Made by a program: the position numbers and the translations under genes
The notes under the pieces: generated by a model
Told to the model about the DNA's origin: nothing
The model's database searches: none
What the model saw: the letters and a program-made list of their open reading frames with translations, nothing else
Shown here: one piece after another, positions 1 to 7,307 of the stretch
Numbering within the stretch: position 1 is the first letter of the stretch
Layout of the letters: each line of letters begins with the position of its first letter
Assembly: GCF_003202285.1 (NCBI RefSeq)
Contig: NZ_MASW01000002.1
Coordinates: forward strand, 682,001-746,000
From: Prauserella muralis
GTDB lineage: Bacteria; Actinomycetota; Actinomycetes; Mycobacteriales; Pseudonocardiaceae
DNA: 64,000 nt
Direction of reading: 5' to 3'

Positions 1-65
1 ACAGCGTGGGTGCGGCGCGGTGCCCGCAGTGCAGCAGCACGGACTACGTGGAGGAGGGCACCGAG

Positions 66-329
66 ATGCCGAAGATCACGCGCCACGGTGGACCGTCCTA
101 CGAGGACAGGACGCCCGCGACGCAGGAGGACGTCGACCGGCTGCGCGAGCAGGCGGCCGAATCCGTGCTCGTCGGCGAGCACGAGGCCCCGGACTACGAC
201 ACGTGGGAGTACCGCGACCTGCAGGCCGAGCTCAAGCGGCGCGAGCTGTCGGCCCAGGGCGACCGTGACGCGCTCGTGGAACGGCTCGTCGCACACGACG
301 AAGAACACGGCGACAGCGGCGAGGAGTAG
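66..329 (+). CDS. Small acidic phage protein with SAP-like helical segment
   Basis: This 87-residue protein begins MPKITRHGGPS, a beginning I associate with small structural-module proteins of actinobacterial phages. Residues about 45-75 (DLQAELKRRELS...DRDALVERL) resemble a SAP-type helix-extended-helix, often nucleic-acid binding. The ATG at 66 was chosen because GAGGAGGG at 51-58 lies 7 nt upstream. The frame is open to the window edge and encodes CPQC just upstream, so a longer product starting at GTG 6 or outside the window cannot be excluded. It sits upstream of the connector genes; its function is unknown. Confidence 0.6.
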   Translation: MPKITRHGGPSYEDRTPATQEDVDRLREQAAESVLVGEHEAPDYDTWEYRDLQAELKRRELSAQGDRDALVERLVAHDEEHGDSGEE

Positions 330-335
330 GTCGCC

Positions 336-518
336 GTGTCGTGGGAGCAGCTGCTCGACATCTACACCGAGGCCGCCGACGGGGCCCGCGCCGAGCGCGA
401 GACACCCCCGCAGGCGTGCCCCAACGATGGTGAGCCGCTACGGACCGGGCCGGACGGCGAGCTGTACTGCCCGTTCGACGGCTGGCGACCAGACGGCCTC
501 TACATCGGCAGCTGCTGA
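336..518 (+). CDS. Small phage zinc-ribbon-like protein
   Basis: A 60-residue protein starting at GTG, with GAGGAG nine bases upstream and only 6 nt after the previous stop. The middle part carries CPNDGEPL...LYCPFDGW, with two Cys and several turns typical of a minimal zinc knuckle, although only two Cys are paired this way and a third is C-terminal. Similar short proteins occur just ahead of head-tail connector genes in actinophages. No specific role can be assigned; it may be a minor head protein or an assembly factor. Confidence 0.65.
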   Translation: MSWEQLLDIYTEAADGARAERETPPQACPNDGEPLRTGPDGELYCPFDGWRPDGLYIGSC

Positions 519-593
519 CCGGCCCGGTCCACAACTGAACACGCTCCACTCCCTGCCGCCACGGTGGCACGGCCAAGAAAGCAAGGGCACAGG

Positions 594-1637
594 ATGGGCG
601 AAGCTGTTTACGCCACACGTGAGGACGTCAAGCGCGGCCTCGACATCACCGACGGCGCCCGCGCGAACCTGCTGATCGACCAGCAGCTCGCCGCCGGCGC
701 CCGCGCGGTGGACCGCCTGTGCCACCGCATCTTCTACCCGTGGACCGGGACCCGCTACTTCGACTGGCCTGATGACCAGCTCGGCCGCTCGTACCGGCTG
801 TGGCTGGACAGCCCGAACTACCGCGACCTGATCTCGGCCACCTCGGTCACCTCCGGTGGCGTCGTCATCCCGTCCACGGAATACTTCCTGCGCCCCTACA
901 GCGGGCCGCCCTACACCTATCTGGAGCTGGATCTCGACTCGTCCGCGAGCTTCGGGCAGGGCTCGACCCGGCAGCGCGACGTCGGCATCACCGGGCTGTG
1001 GGGCTACGGCAACGACGAGGCCCCGGCCGGGGCGCTCGCCGCTCCGCTGGACTCGTCGTCGGCGACGGTGGACGTGGACAGCCCGGTCGGCGTCGGCGCC
1101 GTGCTGCGCGTCGACTCGGAGCGCATGCTCGTCACCGGCACGAGCATGCTCAGCACGGGCCAGACGCTGCAGGCCGACCTCGACGAGTCCATGTCGGACA
1201 CCCTCGTCGCGGTCGTCGACGGCACGGCGTTCGCCGTCGAGGACGTGATCCTGCTCGACGCCGAGCGCATGCTCGTCGAGGACGTCGCCGGGAACAACCT
1301 GATCGTGCGCCGCGGCTGGGACGGGTCGGTGCTGGCCGCGCACACCGGGTCGACGGTGTTCGCCGCCCGGCGGCTGACCGTGGAGCGCGGCGCGCTCGGC
1401 ACCACGGCCGCCGCCCACAGCAACGGCGCCACGCTGGCCCGGTGGGTGCCGCCCGCGCTCGTGCACGACCTCAACGTCGCCGAGGCGATGAACGGCGTCG
1501 AGCAGCAACGCGCTGCCTACGCCCGCATCGCCGGGTCCGGGGAGAACGCCCGCGAGGCCCGCGCCGGCGGGCTTAAGGACCTGCGCCAGCGGGTGTACGA
1601 GGCGCACGCCCGCCGTGTGCGGCTGGGGGTGGTGTGA
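594..1637 (+). CDS. Head-tail connector protein with inserted beta-rich domain
   Basis: About 347 residues. The N-terminal 120 residues (YATREDVKRGLDI, then a WPDD...LWLDSPNYRDL stretch) and the C-terminal helix (LVHDLNVAEAMNGVEQQRAA) look like the gp6-type head-tail connector fold, a ring that seals the portal after packaging. Residues about 150-280 hold two beta-rich, Asp-rich segments with repeated 'ERMLV' strands, probably an inserted decoration domain, which makes the protein longer than simple connectors of about 100-150 residues. ATG 594 is preferred; GTG 564 gives ten more residues. The next gene begins 2 nt after the stop. Confidence 0.72.
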   Translation: MGEAVYATREDVKRGLDITDGARANLLIDQQLAAGARAVDRLCHRIFYPWTGTRYFDWPDDQLGRSYRLWLDSPNYRDLISATSVTSGGVVIPSTEYFLRPYSGPPYTYLELDLDSSASFGQGSTRQRDVGITGLWGYGNDEAPAGALAAPLDSSSATVDVDSPVGVGAVLRVDSERMLVTGTSMLSTGQTLQADLDESMSDTLVAVVDGTAFAVEDVILLDAERMLVEDVAGNNLIVRRGWDGSVLAAHTGSTVFAARRLTVERGALGTTAAAHSNGATLARWVPPALVHDLNVAEAMNGVEQQRAAYARIAGSGENAREARAGGLKDLRQRVYEAHARRVRLGVV

Positions 1638-1639
1638 CG

Positions 1640-2023
1640 ATGGCGGACATCACGGTCAGCAGCGACGGGCCGCTGTTCGACGGCCGCGCGCAGCTCGCGC
1701 TCCGCGACTACATGGACAAGGTCGTCGACGACATCGCCGACCAGGGGCTGTCGCTGGTGCAGCGCAACCTCGACGCCTCGATCCGGCACCCGACCCCGTA
1801 CTACGAGACGCAGATCGTGAAGGACGTCGTCGGCGCGGACCGGGTGATTCACGACCGGGACATCATCTACGGGCCGTGGCTGGAGGGCGTCGGCTCCCGC
1901 AACAAGACGACCCGGTTCAAGGGCTATTTCAGCTTCCGGCGGGCCCGGCACGAGCTGGAGCTGCGCAAGGTCGAGATCGCCGAGGCCACGCTGCAGCAGT
2001 TCCTGCCGAGGATGAGGGGGTGA
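1640..2023 (+). CDS. HK97 gp10-like head closure / tail connector protein
   Basis: A 127-residue protein with a long N-terminal amphipathic helix (ALRDYMDKVVDDIADQGLSLV) followed by a beta region with IIYGPWLEGVGSRN, a pattern seen in gp10-type minor capsid/tail-interface proteins of siphoviruses. ATG 1640 follows GGGGGTGG closely; GTG 1634 overlaps the previous stop and is the alternative. The position between the connector and the tail-completion gene supports a neck or tail-terminator role. Confidence 0.65.
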   Translation: MADITVSSDGPLFDGRAQLALRDYMDKVVDDIADQGLSLVQRNLDASIRHPTPYYETQIVKDVVGADRVIHDRDIIYGPWLEGVGSRNKTTRFKGYFSFRRARHELELRKVEIAEATLQQFLPRMRG

Positions 2024-2027
2024 CGTA

Positions 2028-2501
2028 GTGGCGGTGATGACCGAGCGGCGGTTCGTCGAGCTGGTCGAGGCGGTGCGCTCGCACGCGATGCGGCTGGGCA
2101 TCTTCACCGGCACCGCCGGGCACGAGCCGAAGAAGGCACCCGGGCACGAGCTGTTCCTGGCGGTGTGGGCGCAGCGGATCGAGCCGCTGCCGCAGCGGTC
2201 GGGGCTGGCGTCGACGGCCGGGCTCGTCACGTTGATCGTGCGGATCTTCCAGGGCTTCATCGCCCAGCCCGAGGACGGGATCGACCCGCGTGTGATGCAG
2301 GCGGTGAACGCGCTGTTCCTCGCCTACAGCGGCGATTTCGACCTGGGTGGTCGGGTGGCCGAGGTGGATCTGCTCGGCCAGTACAGCCCGGGCGGGCTGT
2401 TCGCGCAGGCGGGCTACCTCAGCCAGGACGGCAAGAACTACCGCGTCATGACGATCACCCTGCCCCTCGTCATCAACGACCTCTGGAGCCAGAACCCATG
2501 A
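2028..2501 (+). CDS. Phage tail completion / tail terminator-like protein
   Basis: A 157-residue protein starting at GTG 2028 just after the previous gene. It is a compact alpha/beta protein (RFVELVEAVRSHAMRLG at the N terminus, YRVMTITLPLVINDLW at the C terminus) and lies immediately upstream of the tail-tube gene, where siphophages place the tail terminator that caps the tube and joins it to the head. The stop overlaps the ATG of the next gene by 4 nt, indicating translational coupling. Assignment rests mainly on position. Confidence 0.6.
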   Translation: MAVMTERRFVELVEAVRSHAMRLGIFTGTAGHEPKKAPGHELFLAVWAQRIEPLPQRSGLASTAGLVTLIVRIFQGFIAQPEDGIDPRVMQAVNALFLAYSGDFDLGGRVAEVDLLGQYSPGGLFAQAGYLSQDGKNYRVMTITLPLVINDLWSQNP

Positions 2502-3277
2502 GCAAGCAGAGCGGCCTCGGCGACGCGTTGTACGTGGCGGGCCACAACCTGTCCGGCGATATCGGGTCGCTCGGCCGGATCGGCGGCGGCCCCGCCACGC
2601 TGCCCGTCACCGGCATCGACAAGTCCGCGTTCGAGCGCATCGGCGGCCTGCGCGACGGCAGTCTCGAGTTCTCGGCGTGGTTCAACCCCGAGACCGCGGC
2701 CGACAACCCGCCGAACACCGAGGACCGCGCCCACGCGATCCTGTCCGGCCTGCCCACCGCCGACCAGATCGTCACCTACTGCCGCGGCACCGCCCTCGGC
2801 AAGCCGGGCGCCTGCCTGGTCGGCAAGCAGATCAACTACGACCCCACCCGCGGTGACGACGGGTCGCTCACCATCGCCGTGCAGGCCCTCGGCAACGCCT
2901 ACGGGCTGGAGTGGGCGACCCGCGCCACCGACGGCATCCGCACCGACGCGGCCGCCACGGACGGCGCCGGCCAGGACTACGGCGCCGCGACCGCGTTCGG
3001 GCTGCAGGCCTACCTGCACGTGTTCGCGTTCACCGGCACCGACGCCACGATCAAGCTGCAGGAGTCGGCCGACGACGGTGCTGTCGACCCGTGGACCGAC
3101 GTGGTCGGCGGCGCGTTCACCGCGCTCACCGCCGGGCCGACGGCCGAGCGCATCGCCACCGCCCGCGACCAGGCGGTGGAGCGCTACCTGCGCGTGGTCA
3201 CCACCACCACGGGCGGCTTCTCGAACCTCGAGTTCGCGGTGTTCATCGCGAAGAACGACGTGGAGGTGACCTACTGA
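2498..3277 (+). CDS. Major tail tube protein (first of two related proteins)
   Basis: A 259-residue protein beginning MSKQSGLGDALYV. The motif TGIDKSAFERIGGLRDGSLEFSA near residue 40 is shared in outline with the protein encoded at 3747-4154, so the two look homologous. The C-terminal half (about 150-255) is a second beta domain ending in a strand-rich segment, as in tail-tube proteins with an Ig-like decoration. Stacked hexameric rings of such proteins form the tube through which DNA passes. The start overlaps the previous gene by ATGA-type coupling; the next gene overlaps its stop by one base. Confidence 0.72.
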   Translation: MSKQSGLGDALYVAGHNLSGDIGSLGRIGGGPATLPVTGIDKSAFERIGGLRDGSLEFSAWFNPETAADNPPNTEDRAHAILSGLPTADQIVTYCRGTALGKPGACLVGKQINYDPTRGDDGSLTIAVQALGNAYGLEWATRATDGIRTDAAATDGAGQDYGAATAFGLQAYLHVFAFTGTDATIKLQESADDGAVDPWTDVVGGAFTALTAGPTAERIATARDQAVERYLRVVTTTTGGFSNLEFAVFIAKNDVEVTY

Positions 3278-3726
3278 TGCGACCGATCAACCGCGTCGAC
3301 CCGAAGATGCCGATGCAGGCGATGAAAACCTACTCGATCATCGCCCCGGAGGAGACGCACTGGCGGCAGGCCACGTGCGCCGAGGCGGGCTGCGGGCACC
3401 ACCTGCGCGGCTGGCGCACCACAGTGGACGAGCGCACCGACCTCGGCCAGTTCCAGGCCGACTACATCCGCAAGAGCAGCGGTCGCGCGTTCAGCGAGCA
3501 CCGCGACGACAGCGGCATGACCGTGTTCACCTTCGAGCCGGGCCAGGCCTGTTTCGCCGCGGCACAGCACAGGGTGCGCGTCGACCGGCAGGAGCTGTTC
3601 GTGGTGCGCGGCGGCGACCACCGCGGCAGCACCGGCCTTATTCGCCAGCACACCCGGCCCGAGGACTGGGTCGAGGACTTCGCCGAGCACCAGACCAAGC
3701 TCGCGGAAGTGATCAACCAGGGCTGA
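3277..3726 (+). CDS. Conserved phage tail-region protein of unknown function
   Basis: A 149-residue protein whose ATG shares its A with the preceding TGA stop. It contains CAEAGCGHHLRGWRT near residue 38, a short Cys/His cluster that could bind metal, and a C-terminal acidic helix (EDWVEDFAEHQTKLAEVI). It is sandwiched between the two tail-tube-like genes, so it is likely expressed at a high level in the same transcript. I do not recognise a family with a known role. Confidence 0.6.
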   Translation: MRPINRVDPKMPMQAMKTYSIIAPEETHWRQATCAEAGCGHHLRGWRTTVDERTDLGQFQADYIRKSSGRAFSEHRDDSGMTVFTFEPGQACFAAAQHRVRVDRQELFVVRGGDHRGSTGLIRQHTRPEDWVEDFAEHQTKLAEVINQG

Positions 3727-3746
3727 CGCCCGGAAAGGAGCAGACC

Positions 3747-4154
3747 ATGGCCAAGGAGTCGGGCCTCGCGTGGAGCGTGCTCTCCGTCGACGACGGTGCA
3801 GGCGCCGCGCAGGACATCCGCAACGACGTGCGGAACTTCAGCTTCGCGACGCCGCGGGCGGTGCAGGACGTGACCGGTGTGGACAAGTCCGCGATCGAGC
3901 GGCTGCTGTTGCTCGCGGACTTCTCGATCGACCTCAACGGCGTGTTCAACGACGCGGCGGGCAAGTCGCACCAGACGCTCAAGACCGTGCCGTCGACGTC
4001 GGTGCAGCGGACGGTGGCGCTGGAGGTGTCGGGGCAGACCCTCAACAACGAGTGCGTGTTCACCGACTACGCGCTCACCCGCGCCGACACCGGCGAGCTG
4101 ACGTGGACGGCGCCCGGGGTGCTCGCCGACGGCACCGTGCCGACCTGGAGCTGA
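3747..4154 (+). CDS. Second tail-tube-like protein
   Basis: A 135-residue protein starting at ATG 3747 with AAAGGAG seven bases upstream, one of the best ribosome binding sites in the module. Residues about 35-65 (TGVDKSAIERLLLLADFSID) repeat the DKSA.ER...L.D pattern of the protein at 2498-3277. Its size matches single-domain tail-tube proteins and it precedes the tail assembly chaperone genes, the usual place of the tube gene. One of the two may form the tube and the other a cap, initiator ring or decorated variant. Confidence 0.7.
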   Translation: MAKESGLAWSVLSVDDGAGAAQDIRNDVRNFSFATPRAVQDVTGVDKSAIERLLLLADFSIDLNGVFNDAAGKSHQTLKTVPSTSVQRTVALEVSGQTLNNECVFTDYALTRADTGELTWTAPGVLADGTVPTWS

Positions 4155-4157
4155 CCC

Positions 4158-4595
4158 GTGGGGTTCACGCCGAAGCGCACCGTCCTCAAGCTGTCGTTCT
4201 CCGAGTCGGATTACGACGGCTTCGAGGTGCGCATCCGGAAAATGACCGTCGAGGACGCGTATCTGTTCGACGATCTGACCGGGTGGGAAAAGGACATCAA
4301 AGCCGGTCACGTCAGCCGCGAGCAAGCGCAGGAACGTATCGACAGAATGCACCGGCGGATGATCGAATGCATCCTCGATTGGAACCTGGAGGATGACGAC
4401 GGTCAGCCCATGCCGGTCACGGTCGAGTCGATTCGTGCCCAGGAGCCCGAGTTCTTTTGGGTTCTGGTGCGCGCGTGGATTCGCGCGAACTCGATCGTGG
4501 TGGACGGCGATTTAAAAGACAGCTCACCCTCTGGCGATCCATCGGCGGAGGCATCGATTCCCATGGAAGAATTGTCGGAAAGCCTCGCGAGCTGA
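4158..4595 (+). CDS. Tail assembly chaperone, short form (gpG-like)
   Basis: A 145-residue GTG-start protein (MGFTPKRTVLKLSFSESDYD) lying between tail tube and tape measure, where siphoviruses encode gpG. It binds the tape measure during tail assembly and is absent from the virion. The acidic C-terminal tail (SSPSGDPSAEASIPMEELSE) is replaced when ribosomes slip at 4511-4517. Local base composition is noticeably more AT-rich (TTT, AAA, GAA codons) than neighbouring phage genes, in part to form the slip site. Confidence 0.82.
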   Translation: MGFTPKRTVLKLSFSESDYDGFEVRIRKMTVEDAYLFDDLTGWEKDIKAGHVSREQAQERIDRMHRRMIECILDWNLEDDDGQPMPVTVESIRAQEPEFFWVLVRAWIRANSIVVDGDLKDSSPSGDPSAEASIPMEELSESLAS

Positions 4596-4735
4596 TCGAG
4601 GCCGAACAAATACTGTCGATTTGTGAACGATTCGGGAAACTGCCCGAAGAAGTGTATGCGGCGGACGCGGGGCTTATGCGGCTGCTGGCCATCGAACGGC
4701 TCGGACGGAGGGAGGTGACACCGGGTGGCCAATGA
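4158..4735 (+). CDS. Tail assembly chaperone, -1 frameshift fusion (gpGT-like)
   Basis: Joining 4158-4517 to 4517-4735 by a -1 shift gives about 192 residues. The T part begins KRQLTLWRSIGGG and runs through ELIEAEQILSICERFGKLPEEVYAADAGLMRLLAIERL, a helical segment typical of the C-terminal domain that recruits tail tube subunits. There is no good start codon or ribosome binding site for the second frame, and the overlap holds a textbook slippery heptamer, so frameshifting is the likely route. The frame ends inside the start of the tape measure gene. Confidence 0.8.
4511..4517 (+). promoter_or_regulatory. Programmed -1 ribosomal frameshift site (T TTA AAA)
   Basis: The heptamer TTTAAAA sits in the zero frame as T|TTA|AAA (codons 4512-4514 and 4515-4517), the canonical X XXY YYZ arrangement. 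Slippage lets the Leu and Lys tRNAs re-pair as TTT AAA and continue at AGA 4517. It includes a TTA codon, rare in high-GC actinobacteria. A downstream stimulator could not be defined with confidence; short pairing between TCCAT near 4540 and ATGGA near 4562 is possible. Confidence 0.85.
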
Positions 4736-7307
4736 GGTCGAGATCGTCGTCACGGGCAAGAACCAGTCCAACGCTGCGCTCGCGTCCGCGACGAAGGGCG
4801 TCAAGGACTACAGCACCGAGGTCGAAAAGGCATCGCTCAAGGTGCAGGCTGCCCGGGACGCCGAGGCCGACGCGGCCGAGAAGGTCCGCATCGCCGAGGC
4901 CAAGCTCAACGAGCTGCGCGACAGCGGCAACGCCAAGGGCTCGCAGCTGATCGACGCCGAGCACCGGCTGGAGGTGGCGCGCCGCAAGGCGGCTGCCGCC
5001 TCCCGGGACGCGGCGACCGCGGCGACCAACCTCGATCGTGCTGAACGGGCCGCCGCCGACGCCGCCCGCGAGGCCGCCGAGGAACACGACGAGCTCGGCG
5101 AGGCCATCGACGAGGTCAGCAAGCGGGCGCAGTCCGGCGGGCGCGGTGTCGGGCTGGCGTGGCTCGGGACGCTGGCGTCGATGCCCGTGGCGGGGGCGGC
5201 TGCGGCGGCCTCGCTCGGTGTCGTCGGCACGGCCTTCATCGGGCTCGGCGCGGTCGCGGTGAGCGAAAACGAGGACGTCAAGGCTTCGGTGATCGGGCTC
5301 GGCCGCACGATCAAGGAGGACCTCGCCGAGGACGCGGCACCCCTGGCCGACGCCTACATGCAGGCCACGTCCACGATCGGCGCCGGGTTCGAGCGGCTGC
5401 GCCCGCAGATGCGCAACGCCTTCGGCGACAGCGTGCCGCTGGTCGACTCACTGACCCAGGGTGTGGTCGGGTTCGCCGAGAACGCCATGCCCGGCATGGT
5501 GCGCTCAGTCCAGCGCGCCGAGCCCGTGTTCGACGGGCTGCAGACCTTCCTCAAGGACACCGGGACCGGGGTGTCGCTGATGCTCACCGAGATGTCCGAG
5601 CACAGCGAGGAAGCCGGGCAGGGCATGGAACACCTCGGCGCCCTCATCAAGGGCGTCCTGCCAGAGGCCGGCGGGATCATCGGCAACCTCACCGACATGT
5701 GGGCCGAGCACGGCGACGAGGTCGTCGACGCGGTGACCCGCATCGTCGGCGTGCTCAACGACATGTCCGGCGGGGCGCTGCCGGTGCTGGGCGACGCACT
5801 CGGTGTCGCGCTCGGGCTGCTTGACCACGTGCTCGACGTGATCGAGCCGATGTCGGGCGAGCTGGGCACCCTGATCGGGATGTGGCTGACCATGTCCACG
5901 GTGATGAAGGGCATCGGCGCCGCCCGGTCCGTGATCTCCAGCGTCGGCGACAGCATCACCAGCCTCGGCGACAAGACCACCGGCACCACCCGCAAGATGG
6001 GCCTGCTCAAGGCCGGTGCGATCGGGCTGGCGTTGGGCATCGCGAGCATCCTGCAGGAGTCGCAGGCGCTGAACGTGCAGGTCGACGCGATGACGACCGG
6101 GCTGGACCGGTTCGCCGACTCCGGCAAGGTGTCCGGCGAGGCGGCCCGGATACTCGGCCAGGACCTCCAACAGATCAAGGATGCGTTCTCGGTCGCCGAC
6201 GACAACCTGCTCGAGCAGATCACCGACGGCGTGGGCGACCTGGTCGGCATGGAGTCCGGGCTCGACGTCGCCAAGGAGCGCCTCGACGGGCTCGATCAGT
6301 CGCTGGTGCGGCTGGCCGAGACGGCCGGGCGGTCGGAGGCGTTCCGCGCGCTGCAGCAGATCGCGCAGCAAACCGGCATCTCGATCGAGGATCTGCGCGG
6401 CAAGCTGCCCGAGTTCAACGGCTACCTGGAGGAGACGGCGGGGTCGTTCGAGGCGACCGGGCAGGCCACCGACTACGCACGGCAGGCGCTCGACTCCTAC
6501 CTCGAAGCCACGCAGGCCGCGACCGACCCGGTGTTCGCGCTGAACCAGGCGCTGCGGCAGGTCGACGAGGCGCAGAAGTCCTACAACGACGCCGTGCGCC
6601 AGTACGGGGAGAACAGCCCGCAGGCGCGGGAGGCGTCGTTCGCGCTGGCCGAGGCCGTGTCCAAGGCCGAGCAGGCCGCCCTCAACGGTGACCTGTCGTT
6701 CGAGGAGTTCGAGTCGCGGCTGCAGGCGTGGGTCGCGCAGGGCGCCATCACCGCGAAGCAGGCCGACGACATCCGCGGCCGGGTCAACCGGCTGCGCGGC
6801 TCGGCCGAGGACTACCGCGGCAACTACGGCGCCAACTTCCACGCCAACACCGACGGCGCGCGCCGCAAGCTCGGCGTAATCATCCGGATGATCAACGGCA
6901 TCCCGAGGACCGTCACCACCACCCACAACGTGGTCACGCATTTCAGCTCCACCGGCACCCGGATCGGCACGCAGAACGCGGCGGGGGAGTGGTACCAGGG
7001 CGGCGGCGGCCTGGCCTCGGGCGGCATCTACGGCGCCGGGCACGCCCAAGAGGGCGGGCCGCGCGGGAACATGGTGCTCGTCGGTGAGCAGGGCCCCGAG
7101 CTCGTGAACCTGCCGACCGGGTCGATGGTCAAGCCCGCGGGCGAGACCCGCCAGATGCTGCGCGGTGGGGGCGCGCCGCCGGTGAACGTGATCATCTCCG
7201 TGCCGGCCAGCGCGGGCGCATTCATCCGCGCGCTGATGGAGGACATGCGCGAGAACGTGCGCGTCGAGTACGGCGGCGACGTCAACGAGGCATTGGGGCA
7301 ACGCTGA
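4725..7307 (+). CDS. Tail tape measure protein
   Basis: An 860-residue GTG-start protein with a strong GGAGGGAGGTGA site upstream. Residues about 15-145 are a long Ala/Arg/Glu coiled coil; about 150-190 is a Gly/Ala-rich hydrophobic stretch (LGTLASMPVAGAAAAASLGV) and further hydrophobic helices follow near 420-440, the usual membrane-active parts. The C-terminal 120 residues hold a Gly-rich region (GGGLASGGIYGAGHAQEGG) and the motif VGEQGPELVNLPTGS common to phage tape measures. It sets tail length and helps DNA enter the cell. Its stop overlaps the next start by one base. Confidence 0.92.
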   Translation: MANEVEIVVTGKNQSNAALASATKGVKDYSTEVEKASLKVQAARDAEADAAEKVRIAEAKLNELRDSGNAKGSQLIDAEHRLEVARRKAAAASRDAATAATNLDRAERAAADAAREAAEEHDELGEAIDEVSKRAQSGGRGVGLAWLGTLASMPVAGAAAAASLGVVGTAFIGLGAVAVSENEDVKASVIGLGRTIKEDLAEDAAPLADAYMQATSTIGAGFERLRPQMRNAFGDSVPLVDSLTQGVVGFAENAMPGMVRSVQRAEPVFDGLQTFLKDTGTGVSLMLTEMSEHSEEAGQGMEHLGALIKGVLPEAGGIIGNLTDMWAEHGDEVVDAVTRIVGVLNDMSGGALPVLGDALGVALGLLDHVLDVIEPMSGELGTLIGMWLTMSTVMKGIGAARSVISSVGDSITSLGDKTTGTTRKMGLLKAGAIGLALGIASILQESQALNVQVDAMTTGLDRFADSGKVSGEAARILGQDLQQIKDAFSVADDNLLEQITDGVGDLVGMESGLDVAKERLDGLDQSLVRLAETAGRSEAFRALQQIAQQTGISIEDLRGKLPEFNGYLEETAGSFEATGQATDYARQALDSYLEATQAATDPVFALNQALRQVDEAQKSYNDAVRQYGENSPQAREASFALAEAVSKAEQAALNGDLSFEEFESRLQAWVAQGAITAKQADDIRGRVNRLRGSAEDYRGNYGANFHANTDGARRKLGVIIRMINGIPRTVTTTHNVVTHFSSTGTRIGTQNAAGEWYQGGGGLASGGIYGAGHAQEGGPRGNMVLVGEQGPELVNLPTGSMVKPAGETRQMLRGGGAPPVNVIISVPASAGAFIRALMEDMRENVRVEYGGDVNEALGQR

